64,000 nt of DNA, from the NCBI GenBank assembly GCA_964036155.1, contig OZ038423.1, forward strand, positions 14,585,249 through 14,649,248. The letters run 5' to 3'. This DNA is from Diploscapter coronatus (lineage: Eukaryota; Nematoda; Chromadorea; Rhabditida; Rhabditidae). Below the pieces are notes generated by a model. The model was not told the DNA's origin. It worked only from the letters and a program-made list of their open reading frames with translations, and made no database searches. Below are positions 1 to 10,688 of this stretch, one piece after another. Every line of letters begins with the position of its first letter. Positions within the stretch are counted from its first letter, which is position 1. A program made the translations under genes and the position numbers.

Positions 1-332
1 TCTTCTCTGAGTCTGCGCATAAGTGAGATGAGTACAAATGAGCAGCAAATAAAAAATGAGTCGATCGACTAACAAAAGGAAAGCAAAACTAGTTTAAATG
101 TTACCAGTACAGTCGCAAATTGTGTGTCTAACTTTCTTCTATTCTTCAGTCGATAGAAAAGAAGAAAAACACGAAATTTTGTGGTTTGTGGCCGCACGCA
201 CTCAACTTTAGCCTTCGATTCTTTCATTCATCATTTTTATGACAGAGTTGAATTTTTCGAAATGTTACATTTACTTAATCTTACGTTTTTCCTCTTTAGT
301 TTTATTTATTGTTTTAGTTCTGATGCTCCACA
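1..332. other. upstream non-coding region of the nuclear receptor gene
   Basis: AT-rich sequence with no supportable coding exon. It probably holds the promoter and 5' UTR of the nuclear hormone receptor that begins at 333. No clear TATA box or conserved motif was recognised. Confidence 0.5.
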
Positions 333-2358
333 ATGATTTACGATGATAATATCGTCTGTATAATAACTGATATGGATTCTATGATGATTCCAACATCGTC
401 TTCACATATTTTCGAAGAAAATCATGGGAATACGTTTCCTTCATATACGAAAGAAAAGTATGTTTTCGGCATTTGGGGGTTTTTTTTATCTTTAATGAGG
501 CATCATTTTCAGTGAATATTGTTTGATCTGTTATGTCAAAGCTAGCGGTGTCCATTTTGGAGTCAGAAGTTGTCGAGCTTGTACGGCATTTTTCCGAAGG
601 ACAGTTCGAAATAATTTCACTTACAAATGTCGATTCGATAAAAAATGTGACGTTTCACAAAGTAAGCCAAAATTAAAAATAGAGCAAGTTATTTTCTTCA
701 GAAAACCGTTTTACCTGCCGATACTGCAGATTTCAACAATGTTTGAGGGCTGGAATGAGAAAAGAGTGTAAACTTCCTTAATGTGTTGAAATTATGACTG
801 TTTCAAAAATTCAGTAGTCCAGCGCAATGAGGACAAACTTGACGATACATTGCCAGAGTTAATTAATGAATGTAACGATATTTGCTCTTCGACAAATCAT
901 GCAGTAAAATTCGACGGACTAACCAAGGATTCATCCAGTTCTATTCATGCTATTCCGGCTGAAAATAGCAGCACATCGTTGTTTTCACAAGTAGGTTAAT
1001 TTCAAGGTTCTATGAAGAAAATCATATTTTAGTCATTTGGTGCTTTGATGTACGATGAGGCGAGGAAGAATAAATTACAAGCCAAACTGGATGAAATTTC
1101 CAAATCATCAGATTGCTTCAAGACGAATATGCAGCAAATCCTCAAGCCAAAGATAGATGTCCACTTTTTATCGGTAAATTTTATACGTGGATAAAGTTTA
1201 TCCAATATTTAGATTAATGCCATGTCTTCTTTCCCAATACCTCTTACAATAGTTCAACAAGGACTGCTAGGATTCAGGAAACATAAGGAATTCTGGTCAA
1301 GCTCCATTAATGAAAAGGTTTTTTTCATTATACCAATTTATCTTGATCAGAATATTTCAGAACAATGATCGAGTGAAGCTTGATATGGATAATTTCATGC
1401 AGTTAGTGAAATGTGAAATAAGCGTCATGATTAATATATTCCAGGCAAATATTAATTGAAATGGAGAGAATTGCAAAATTCTGCATGCACATTGAACAAT
1501 TTGCAAAAATTCCTGTAAATCAAAAGGTATGTAGAATAAAAAACTTCTCAATATTCTTTAATTTTTAGTGGATCATGTTCAAACGGTTCTGGCTATTTTT
1601 CTATGATCTCGAAAGAACTTTCGCTACTTGTGAAATTTTAGGCAAAAGTTTTCAAAAATAAGAAAAAAATCGCTGAACTTTAGGTCGTGATGTTAATGAT
1701 AAAAGAGTTGTAAGTTTGGGCGGAAAAATCGTAGATTTTGGATTAAACTTGAAAAAATTGCAAAGAACTGGCTCTGATGAACTTTACAAGGTCAAAAGGT
1801 TGCATTCGTAGTTTTAATTCAAATCTGAAGTGCTCTTTCAATAGATTTGTCAAGGAATACAAAGCGAAGCAGCACAAATTATTCGTTGTTCCATTCAAAA
1901 AAGCGAATATCGATGAGCACGAACTGGTCTTCATGATACTTCATCGAATGTGGAATGTCAGGGGTAAGTAACAACAATTGTAAATATCATGTAACTCTTT
2001 GATACATTGTTTTCTAGGTTGGTAAAAGTATCGAAATTATCTCCTTCTTTCACTAGCCAAACATTTAGGCTTACCCGATATTACTGATGAAACTTTGGGA
2101 ATTGCGAATAGTATGCATGATCAACTAGCAGATGAAATGCATCAATACTACGTCTATCAGAAGAATCAGATAAGTTATTCCAGCAGAATCGTCACATTGA
2201 TGCAACTTTTAGCTAGATTGGAGGTTATTTGGCAATACAGTCCTTCGCTTTTAAAATAAATTCAGGAATGCTCCATGCACCGGAAAGAAGATATCGAAGT
2301 TTCGAAGACATTCAATATTTTTAAACATGACGTTTTCTGCAGTGATCTCACAATTTAA
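333..2358 (+). CDS. nuclear hormone receptor (nematode supplementary NHR family)
   Basis: Predicted ligand-regulated transcription factor acting in the nucleus. Thirteen exons join in frame: 333-457, 513-661, 702-767, 815-990, 1033-1173, 1213-1317, 1361-1401, 1445-1526, 1569-1647, 1684-1798, 1845-1963, 2057-2223, 2266-2358, giving about 485 residues. A C4 zinc-finger DNA-binding domain lies at about residues 45-113: CLICYVKASGVHFG, then the P-box-like CRACTAFFRR, then CRFDKKC and CRYCRFQQC, followed by GMRKELVQRNEDK, the usual linker into the hinge. The ligand-binding domain is recognisable by the WLFFYDLERTF, MHQYY and LLARLE segments and ends in ECSMHRKEDIEVSKTFN, typical of C. elegans divergent NHRs. 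The P-box CRACTAFFRR is of the nematode-expanded type, so the exact orthologue cannot be named. The start at 333 opens the frame, although a later in-frame ATG (MDSMM) could be used instead. Confidence 0.9.
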
Positions 2359-3101
2359 ATCATTCATTTCAACAGTCGAAATTCTAGTTTTGAAAATTTA
2401 TTTGTTAAAATTACTAAATTACAGATTCACTTGTAGGATTTTGCAACAAATTGATAAGAACTCCGACGCAGTCTTATTTATCTTTGTGTTGAATTTAACG
2501 TTTAAATGAGAAGCATTAAGATAATTTTGTTTTCTAATGCCGAATATAATTCCTTACAGTTGTATTTGTTGCTGATAAGAAATTTTCGCATTCTCGTATT
2601 TGAAGAATGGGAAATTGCTCATTATTTTAAAGAAATTTAATAAGTGCCTTTTATTTTTTTAAATGATAATATTTTATCAAATTAAGAACTATAATTTCAT
2701 TTATTCAGAGACAGTAAAAATACTACAAATTACATGAGAAAGCTACAATATTATCTATGAGTGACATTTTTTATACTATAGGTGTAAACAGCGAAAACAC
2801 TATAATGTTCTCGTTAGCGTAGCCGATATCAGAAAGTGCTAGGATTTGGCATCTTAACATAAATTACAGTGTGTGTGTGTGTCAGAAGTCTCTCCGCGTT
2901 TATTACTAAGCTATGCAATGAGTTAATGAAATCTTGATGGAATGTTGAAAGTTTTATTTTTAGATTCTGGATAGCTAAAGTTCTGTCCTTGCTAATTTAA
3001 ACACAGTTTGAGTATAAATCCTACCATTTAGATTTAGATTTTTTATCGAACGCTTAAATTTGTTCAAAGATTTTTACTATACCTTGTAGAAGTCGATTAA
3101 T
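2359..3101. other. intergenic region
   Basis: AT-rich sequence between the receptor gene and a minus-strand zinc-motif exon. It holds a short GT microsatellite near 2871-2883. No coding exon or RNA gene is supported. Confidence 0.5.
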
Positions 3102-3625
3102 CTATCGATGTTGCCAACAGTAAGCACATCCAGACGCTGCTTCTCTTCCACAGCGCGTTCCATCAGCAAGAATCATCTGGCACTGCCCTTGAGCAACCTA
3201 GAAATTACGTAATGATGACGTGATGCAATAATGGAATGATGAAATTATGAAATTATGAAATGACGAAATACGAAATGATTTCTTCTTAGACTTCGTGTAA
3301 AGATAGATAGCCAAACTCTGTTGAAAGCGAGAATATAAAAATGTGAGAAAGATCCCTCCGTCATTTGTTCAAATATAGAAAACAATTTTCTAATTACTCC
3401 ATAAGCACATTGTAACATCTATACTATAATTGATTACTATTGGATGATATTTAAACTTTGAATAATTTTAAAACTAAATGACTTGCCTCTTGAGTGTGAC
3501 AAACGAGATCTTTCACGTTGCACTTCTTCATCTTCGATAGAAACTGAAATTAACGCTATCTTTTGCTGCGACTGCGGATCAGTTTCTCTTGGAATACAAA
3601 GACCAAGTGATTTCTTATCAGGCAC
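3102..3625 (-). CDS. putative small protein with a Cys/His zinc-binding C-terminus (5' end missing)
   Basis: Two minus-strand segments look coding. The upstream one (about 3625-3487) encodes a charged stretch containing KSLGLCIPRETDPQSQQ and RERSRLSHSR. The downstream one (3197-3102) ends at a stop and encodes QCQMILADGTRC followed by GCAYCWQH, i.e. C-x9-C-x7-C-x2-C-x2-H, a likely zinc site. The join is not certain: the best donor is GC-type (AG|GCAAGT at 3486), but the phase fits only a weak acceptor inside 3197-3102. No ATG is found in frame, because the upstream segment begins at a GTG directly beside the inverted-repeat element at 3650. The gene may therefore be truncated or have an upstream exon beyond that element. 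I do not recognise the family. Confidence 0.35.
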
Positions 3626-3649
3626 TTTGGTTTGATTTTATATGTATGC

Positions 3650-4058
3650 GCAGCGACGTTTTGTCAATATTTTAATCTTTTCCAATTTGTCGCATTCTGC
3701 CGGCGTTGTTGTATTATGGTTTGTGAGAAGGTAGATACTACACTCTTCGCAACTTGATTTTGTACGCGCTCCGCCTCTCCTTCTCCTCCTTTCCTTCTCC
3801 TTTTCTTTGTTATCTCTTCCGTCTCTTCAGAGCACATACTATTTCTCGGGGGTTGAGCCTAGGAGAGGAGAGTTGCAAAAGGTATGCAATATCTACCTCC
3901 TCCCATTCTGCAATATTTTATGTGATGAATGATATGTTGATTTTGCACGCTATATTTAAAGTGGACAAAATCAACATATTATTCATCACATAAAATATAA
4001 CAACGCTGGCAGAGTGCGACAAATTGGAAAAGGATAAAAATATTGCAGAGACATCGCC
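3650..4058. repeat. inverted-repeat (MITE-like) element with nested foldback
   Basis: The left arm (about 3650-3716, containing CCAATTTGTCGCATTCTGCC) is repeated in reverse complement at about 3998-4058 (GGCAGAGTGCGACAAATTGG). Inside, 3905-3945 and 3965-4000 form a second inverted pair around TTATGTGATGAAT / ATTCATCACATAA. No transposase frame is visible, so this looks like a non-autonomous DNA element, possibly with another one inserted into it. Confidence 0.65.
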
Positions 4059-4445
4059 ACATATATTCAGAAGGAAGAAAGGAAGAGTCGAGAAAGCTTG
4101 TTAAAAATATTAGCATTTGCCAACAACTCTTATCAGTAGCTAAACTTTTGCATTCATAAATAAAATTCAGCATTGAAAAAAGCGATAAACCAATGCAGAA
4201 TTATGAAAGAGCGATAAAAATTTGTGAATCGAATGCCCCGATTTACAGATTTACAGAGTAGCATTTATATGATGTAAAACATTATTGGACAACATGCTAA
4301 ATATTAGGTAGAGCTAAAGGAGATAAAAACATATTATCACCAACTTTTTCGTATTATGATAACATCAAGGTACATACTATTGAAAGGGAACAGACAATTT
4401 CATTTATGCAAATTACAGTAATGAATCAATACAGAATTTTCTGTA

Positions 4446-4952
4446 TTGTCCATTGTAAACGACTTGGCCGTCGCCAGTGCCCTTCACGAAAAGGGGAGGT
4501 GCGAAACGCATCGCGTTCTCATGCGTTGTGGTCTCCATTGTGAGGAGCATTTTTCATACGAAATTTCCATTTTCATTCATTATTTTTGATTTTCTATCGA
4601 AATTTCACTAATTATCGATAATTTTAAAAGTTATGTAGAAGAAAATCGTACAAAATGTTGCAATTTCAATAAATGATCTAGAAATCGCTAAAAAACGAGA
4701 TAAAAAGAGCAAATTTCCACATAACAATCGATACTCTAATCATAATTAGCACTAATTGCCATTAATTATCGATAATTAGCGAACAATTAGTGAAATTTCG
4801 ACAGAAAATCAAAAATAATGGGTGAAAATGAGAATTTCTTGTGAAAAGTGCTCCTCACAATGGAGACCACAACGCATGAGAACGCGATGCGTTTCGCACC
4901 TCCCCTTTTCGTGAAGGGCACTGGCGACGTCCAAGTCGTTTACAATGGACAA
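4446..4952. repeat. 507-bp foldback MITE flanked by TA
   Basis: Almost the whole segment is one palindrome. The left end reads TTGTCCATTGTAAACGACTT and the right end is its reverse complement; the following ~90 bp (GAGGTGCGAAACGCATCGCG and onward) and the AT-rich interior also pair. Both ends abut TA dinucleotides (4444-4445 and 4953-4954), as expected for Tc1/mariner-type target duplication. There is no coding potential inside. The arms are nearly identical, so insertion is probably recent. Confidence 0.8.
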
Positions 4953-5079
4953 TATGAAATTAAATCAGTCCTAAATAAAGTAGTTTGAAAATTCGCTGTT
5001 CAGAATTTATCCATTTTCATGTTCGAAATATCGTGATCAGAAAGAAATTAAAACAGAGTCTCTGTAATATTCGACAATC

Positions 5080-5400
5080 TCAAGGAAGAAGTCGGACTAA
5101 AGGTTTCAAATTCGTTTTGAAGGGGTATTGGAGTGTTTTCTGCCTATATTCGACCTGAGAATCATAATTTTGGTTCCTTTTCCGACATTTTCAACTTCGA
5201 GTTCGGGTACCGGGGTCCGAGGATCAAATTTCAAAAGTCAGCCTGGCATCCCGAAACCTATATCAGATTGTTCGGCTCGATAAGCTGAGTCGAATGGTGC
5301 GAACATTTCTCTAATCCGACCTTTCTATCACAAGTTACGGCTAAAATTGCAAAAATGCTAACAAAAGGCATGGGTCTCCGGGATAAAATCGAAATTTACA
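5080..5400. repeat. dispersed repeat, copy A (related to 55.3-55.5 kb in reverse)
   Basis: The segment around 5160-5345 (ATTCTCAGG-type motif, TCAGCCTGGCATCCC, GTGCGAACATTTCTCTAATC, CACAAGTTACGGC) matches 55,320-55,520 in the opposite orientation with moderate divergence. The 55-kb copy lies inside a terminal-inverted-repeat element, so copy A is probably a fragment of the same family. Confidence 0.65.
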
Positions 5401-5402
5401 TA

Positions 5403-5501
5403 CAGTGCCGTCGGTATTACATCCTAATATTTTCATCGAATAAAGTACATGTCCTACTCATGCTAATTCGATAACTATTTCAAAGAAATAGCGACGGCAC
5501 T
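5403..5501. repeat. short terminal-inverted-repeat element
   Basis: AGTGCCGTCG at 5404-5413 is repeated inverted as CGACGGCACT at 5492-5501, with a few further matching bases on each side. The element is about 100 bp. It lies just downstream of the second exon of the truncated Kunitz gene, where that gene's third exon would be expected. Confidence 0.5.
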
Positions 5502-5542
5502 TTATCGAAAGAACGGCCCGAAATCGGACCTGAAAATTTCAC

Positions 5543-5731
5543 TCGAATGCTTGGTTTGCTTTTTTCGCAAGGCGTTACTCCCCGATCAAACGGCAACTTG
5601 CATTTATCTTGCATGAAAACTTCATATTCTGTAGGTAAACTTTGAAATTGATGCTGTTCGAACACAAATGGACTACCTGCGCAAAAAGCTACAGAGGTAG
5701 ATACGAGCAAGATCAATAAATTATATTGCAT
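5543..5731 (-). pseudogene. truncated Kunitz-type secreted protein gene (third copy)
   Basis: Two exons match the first two exons of the neighbouring Kunitz genes exactly in length and phase: 5731-5677 (55 nt, signal peptide MQYNLLILLVSTSVAFCA) and 5628-5543 (86 nt, EYEVFMQDKCKLPFDRG then TPC, the start of a Kunitz domain). The apparent single open frame across both is a chance read-through of the intron 5676-5629. Downstream, where exons for the rest of the Kunitz domain and the lustrin and C-terminal modules should be, only repeat elements are found (5.4-5.5, 5.1-5.4, 4.4-4.95 kb). A trans-located 3' end cannot be excluded, but as it stands the gene is cut off. Confidence 0.7.
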
Positions 5732-6533
5732 CTGAAATTCTGCAATCATAATCATGTTGATACCTGTAAAATGTTCTGGGAAAAACGATATGAGAAATCA
5801 AATTAGATTCAAAGACGAGCTTGGTCATTATCGAATTTCAATGATATCAGATAAAGAGACATTTCAGGGTTATCATAGAAAATCCTGCAGAGGTCTCACT
5901 ACTTGGATAAATATTAGTAAATAGTCATTTCTGGAGTAGCATTAATAAGAGAAAGCGCTTGAAACATTAATCGAAACACGTTTCGAAGATTGGCAAACAA
6001 CAATAGATGCTGTGGAATTGAAACCGTTGATTTCGATATCGAAATGAAGATTCTCGGCTAACCGTCAAACCTTAAAAGGTGTGAAGGTTATTCAATTACA
6101 ACCGAAAAATAACTAGTATAAAAATTGGTTCTGAACTATAGCAACCTGTTTTGCTGGTTCTATTCCTCGCCATAAGATTCGAGATTTTTTCTTCGAAAAG
6201 GTTTCTACTCGAAGTGGGGATGGCTTAACCAAGGTGAAAATTAAAAAAGAAAAAAAAAACGATAGCGAAACGGAGTTCAATTCAACGAGTGAATCTTCTC
6301 GATGACAATGAAAACGAAAAAATTCGCGATTTATCACTTTTCAAACGTGGTTTCATAATTTTGTGTAGTCTTATTCTTTCGTAACTTCTTTTAACTAGGT
6401 CACTTTGGAAAACTCGACATCAAGACACACGTCTTAGGAAAGTAGTGCGGAAGTAAAAATAACCTCAAGCTGCTTTGTATGTAAATTATATTGTTTCACT
6501 GGTTGATAGCCAGTTTTAGAAAATTTCAACATT
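5732..6533. other. intergenic region between Kunitz genes
   Basis: No supportable exon on either strand. It would contain the promoter of the truncated copy and the 3' UTR of the complete copy that ends at 6534. Confidence 0.5.
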
Positions 6534-8099
6534 TTATTGACAGCAATATGAATAATACTTTCCTTTACTGCACTTTGAAGATTTTGGACAAAACTCATGA
6601 TCGCAACTTTTTCCAAGGAGTACTGACTTGATGCCATTTTTCTCGAGTTCTACCACTTTCTGGGCACCGCAGTCTGGCCTCATGTTGGCTTGAACCTCAT
6701 CTAGAAATGTTTCATTTTTATTAAAATCAGTTATTCTTCCGCTAAAAGTGGTCGTTTCATTCTCTACTTGGACATGAGCTCATCATCAGACTCTACGAGG
6801 AAGAAATTTTGATACCAGGAAAAAGTTTTAAAAAAACGACCTGCAGAAAGAGATAGTATGTCACGTTGAGATGAAAAGGCTCATGTACTCTTTGCATTCT
6901 CTCTCAAAAGAATGCACTATTTTCTTTGTGGTTCAAATAGTGATCTTCAATTTCGAGAAATCTGAGAAAATGGTCGTGGGATTTGTTGGAATATTAGCCT
7001 AACCTCGGATGGTTGTGTTGCAGCACAAACCAACGGCACCACTCATCAGACAATAACTCTCCTTCTTGTCGCAAAAAGCCATGCTGTCATCACAGTAATA
7101 TTCTCCATCTTTCCGTTTGACTGGATCTGAACCAGCGGGACAATTCAGGTGGTCGACTGAAGAAATTGCTTTTTCTAGAACATCTATAATTCCTTACGTA
7201 AAAAGCATTCCTTGTAGCACTCCGCTGAAGTCTCGAAATTATTCTCATTCGTGTTACATCCCTCGAAATTGAAGGCCAAGCATGTCAACGTTTCTTTGTC
7301 CATGTAGTACTGGAAAGGCAAGATGTGTAAAATATCTCAACAGAAATGCCAAAATTTTGTAGGATAATAAAATAAATGTAATCTGAAAGTGTGAGAAAGA
7401 TCTATCATTTCATTGCAATCTTAAAAAAAACTTCCATCAATTTCACTCTGACAAAAACTTCGTAGCATCTCATTCATTATGAAAAATGTGCTGATCGAGA
7501 AAATGTTTCTCAATGTCTATTGCTTTTTTTCAGCGAAGTGGCATAAAATTAAGTGCGCCAAAAGTTGTAAAAATTAACAACTCATTAATACGCAATTTGT
7601 CTTCAGTTTTTCATTTCTGACGCATTTTTCGACCTTTCCAGCATTATACACAATAGGTTTCGCCCATTTCTCACCATAAAAAAAACCACCAAAACACTCG
7701 AATAATGTCTCAAATGACGCGAATCGCCTTGCTTGTTTTGAAAAAGAGTAAGTAATGAGAAACTTCAACAACTAATTGTGCACGATAACGAGATTGCTAA
7801 TTTTTTTTTTTACAATTTTGACGCACTCAATTGTTTATGCCACTTCACTGGAGACAAAGGATATCATGCTTTGATTCTTCATATTTGCTGTTGGCAGAGT
7901 AAAATCTTTACACGAATGCTGGAATTAGAACTGCCGCATGTGGGACTTCCTCTTTCCAGTGGCAGATAGCATTTCGGCGTCATGTGGGGATCATACTCTA
8001 AAATAGCCAACACATAATTTATCTTTTTGTAACGAAAATATTACCTGCGCTAAAGACGAAGTAGAGCGATGCGAATAAAATCGATATTCCTCGCCACAT
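6534..8099 (-). CDS. secreted Kunitz / lustrin-type cysteine-rich protein (copy 2)
   Basis: Five exons in frame: 8099-8045, 7997-7912, 7309-7198, 7156-7004, 6700-6534, giving 190 residues. A signal peptide (MWRGISILFASLYFVFSA) is followed by a Kunitz-type inhibitor module (KCYLPLERGSPTC, YYMDKETLTCLAFNFEGC, NNFETSAECYKEC), a lustrin-type cysteine-rich module (NCPAGSDPVKRKDGEYYC to LCCN) and a C-terminal WAP-like tail (CDHEFCPKSSKC to YYSYCCQ, stop). The protein is predicted to be extracellular and may inhibit a serine protease, but the spacing between Kunitz cysteines 1-2 is 10 rather than the canonical 8, so activity is uncertain. It is a tandem relative of the gene at 8411-9529, sharing exon 1 length and module order. 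Intron 2 is long (7911-7310) and holds no recognised feature. Confidence 0.85.
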
Positions 8100-8410
8100 T
8101 TGGAAGTTTTACGGGAAAGTGGAAGTACTGATACACTCGATAGTAAATTCAAGCAGGAAACCGGCGATGATGATACGTAAATGAATTGCATAGCGTGAAA
8201 AATGTGAAAATCGAACTGGAAAAGTTAGTGGAGGAGACGAAGTTTGATTTCGATAAACTCCTTACACTTTTTATTAGCTGATTGATACGTTGCACTCGAA
8301 ACCGATCGGTCATTTTCATGAAAACTTTATTTCTTAGATCAATTTTAAAAGTTGAACATTTCAAGAATTGAATTGTACTTATTGGATCATTTTAATCCAT
8401 TGGTTTTGTT

Positions 8411-9529
8411 TCATTTGCAGCAATATGCAAAGTATTTTCCTTGTTTACAAGTCGAATTTGGTGGACAAAAATCATGAGAGCAGTCCTTGCCACGAAGACA
8501 TTTCTAAATTTGTCCCGATAATTTTAAAGATCAGTACAAATCAAAAATATCTCTGATAGATGGCTTACCAACCTCATATTGTGTATATCCAGAATCGACG
8601 ACCACCTTCTTATCTCCACAATCGGGGGTGAAATGTTTGTTGCCTTCATCTAAATGAATCGTTCATTCAAAATAAATAGAACAATAGTTCCAATGGCATT
8701 TCTATCATGCAAATTATGACAGAACATTTTCAAAGAGACATCTTTGATAATACCTAAATTTTTATTACTGCAACAAGTTCCATCTTCATCACCCATCCTG
8801 AGACAGCTAGCATCTTCACTGCATTTCACTTTGTCGTTGCAGTTGAAGCTTCCGTCTTCTCGTTTTGCAGGTGGCAGCCCCAATGTGCAAATGTGGACTA
8901 GCTCTGAAAATCGTACCGATTTTTAGATATATATGAAACTCTTATACTTTCAGTGCATGACTTTAGGCAGTCGATCCATTTCTCGAAGTTATTCGAATTT
9001 CCACCACAGCCTGTGAACCTGGAAAGTAGAAAATGGCTTTAAAAATATCATTCTTTCCAAGCCTACTTGAATGCAAGACAGTTCATTGTTTCAGGATCCA
9101 TGTAAAACTGAAATAGCAATGATAATCGTAAAAGCTAACATCTATTATTATTATTATTCCATTGCGTATTCACTATAAAGATTGTCTACATTATTTCCTT
9201 TCCTATTGTGGATTATTGTTTTTGTTGATGAAAGACGAAGAATGTCATAAAATAATGACAAAATTGATCAATTCATATTTAGAATCTGGAAAATATTCAG
9301 CTGATGTTGAACTCTTAAACTATATTGGTATGTAACTCCCACTCTAATACTCGAAGTTCCATTGGTGCATGGAGTGGATCCCCGATCAAGCGGACGCTTG
9401 CATTTTTCCATTATCCATTGGTCAAAATCTAAAAAAAATGCTTTTAAATAAACTCAAGATTAAATTATTTTTACTTCCAGAAAACACTAGTGGAAGCATA
9501 ACCAGCAAAATTATCGATGAATACCACAT
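8411..9529 (-). CDS. secreted Kunitz / lustrin-type cysteine-rich protein (copy 1)
   Basis: Seven exons in frame: 9529-9475, 9428-9337, 9107-9067, 9018-8948, 8903-8754, 8649-8573, 8503-8411, giving 192 residues. A signal peptide (MWYSSIILLVMLPLVFSG) precedes a Kunitz module beginning KCKRPLDRGSTPC and continuing FYMDPETMNCLAFKFTGCGG to CLKSC. It is followed by a lustrin-type module (CTLGLPPAKREDGSFNC to GTCCSN), a short spacer with PDCGDKKVVVDSG, and a WAP-like end CSHDFCPPNSTC to YFAYCCK. It has the same architecture as copy 2, but its last coding exon is split by an extra intron at 8572-8504 and its Kunitz domain is split at the FTGC position. Likely an extracellular protease inhibitor or cuticle/matrix protein; no orthologue is assigned. 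Confidence 0.87.
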
Positions 9530-10688
9530 TCTAGTATTTTTTCACAATGAATAGAAAATATCAATATCAAAATTCAGGTAACTATGACAGTCTAGTCTTG
9601 TTTATCATATTTATAGTTTTTCTCCGAACGAAATTCTACAGACATGTCGTCGTTTCTTAACACTGCAGTGAGAGCATTATGACACGAAATTGAGTCAGTG
9701 ATTCGATTGTTTCTTACAAATGACTTGCTGCAATCTCAATATTATGTTTTCATCAATTAAGAGTGAATGTCAGCAAAAAACAGTCTTAGCAAAGGAGTAT
9801 AAACAGGGGTCCGTCGATTTGGCTGATTTTCACATATATTGCTCAGTTTTTCACGCTAATTCTCGTGGTGTGATTTGTTTTTCATAAAAATTATCGTATG
9901 CAGGATTACGGTAACTTAAAATTTTGACAGATCCGACCTCGGGAAAAAAATCATAACTTCCTTATTCAATGTCATCTCGACGAGATCTTTTCAGAATCGT
10001 GTTCAGCTGGTCTCTGTGAGCATTTTGATACTAAACTTGAATTTTTCTCATGCAGAATAATGAAAATAGAATTTTCTGGAACAGACGGAACAAATGGTCG
10101 GATCGGTTTATAACCGTCAGATTCGACATCAGCGTAGTCGAAAATCCTCTCTAGGTCAAAATTGATCCATCATTGGTTGATCTATCATGGAAAAGGCTCA
10201 ACTGTTACAATAGATATGTGCACTTTTTTTTTGCATATTTTTGAAATTAGCTCCGCACATAAGTGTCGAAAAATTCTAATATTTAGTCATTGTTGAGCCT
10301 CATATGTGGCTAGCATTTCTTGAAATTTGCATTGAAATTCGATCAGTCTCCACTGAGTTATAACGGATGAAGTGCAATATATAAGGCTTTGATGAAAAAA
10401 CTTCTAATATTATTTTTTTAAGTAAAAAGTGGATATCAGCCGGTAAAACTTTACTAGAATACTTCCTAGGATGGGAGGATAATTTTAAGATCAAATTTGG
10501 TCAATTCCGAAATTGATACTTCAAAACCCTTCCTTGTAAGTAGATTTGTCTTTTTTCTAAATTTATTGAGGTTTAAAGCTCATGCGCCAATGTACCATCT
10601 TCATATATTGTTAGGAATGGAATTAGATATTTTGTTGCATTATTATGGTAAGGGACAATTAAAAACTATCAATAGCTGTAATTTTCAT
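9530..10688. other. intergenic region with dispersed repeat
   Basis: Apart from the repeat at 9762-9970 there is no supportable gene. The 60-80-codon open frames here lack coding character and splice support. Confidence 0.5.
9762..9970. repeat. dispersed repeat, copy 1 (second copy at 36.8 kb)
   Basis: The segment containing AAGAGTGAATGTCAGCAAAAA, GTATAAACAGGG and GGCTGATTTTCACATATATT then CTCAGTTTTTCACGCT recurs in the same orientation at 36,796-37,010 with moderate divergence. No coding capacity is seen. A related string (CTCAGTTTTTCATGC) also occurs inside the 54.9-55.6 kb element, so the families may be connected. Confidence 0.65.

Noticed and set aside
5480..5755. Single-exon 91-residue secreted protein
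   Set aside because: The frame reads through an intron: exon lengths and phases match the two neighbouring Kunitz genes exactly when 5676-5629 is spliced out.
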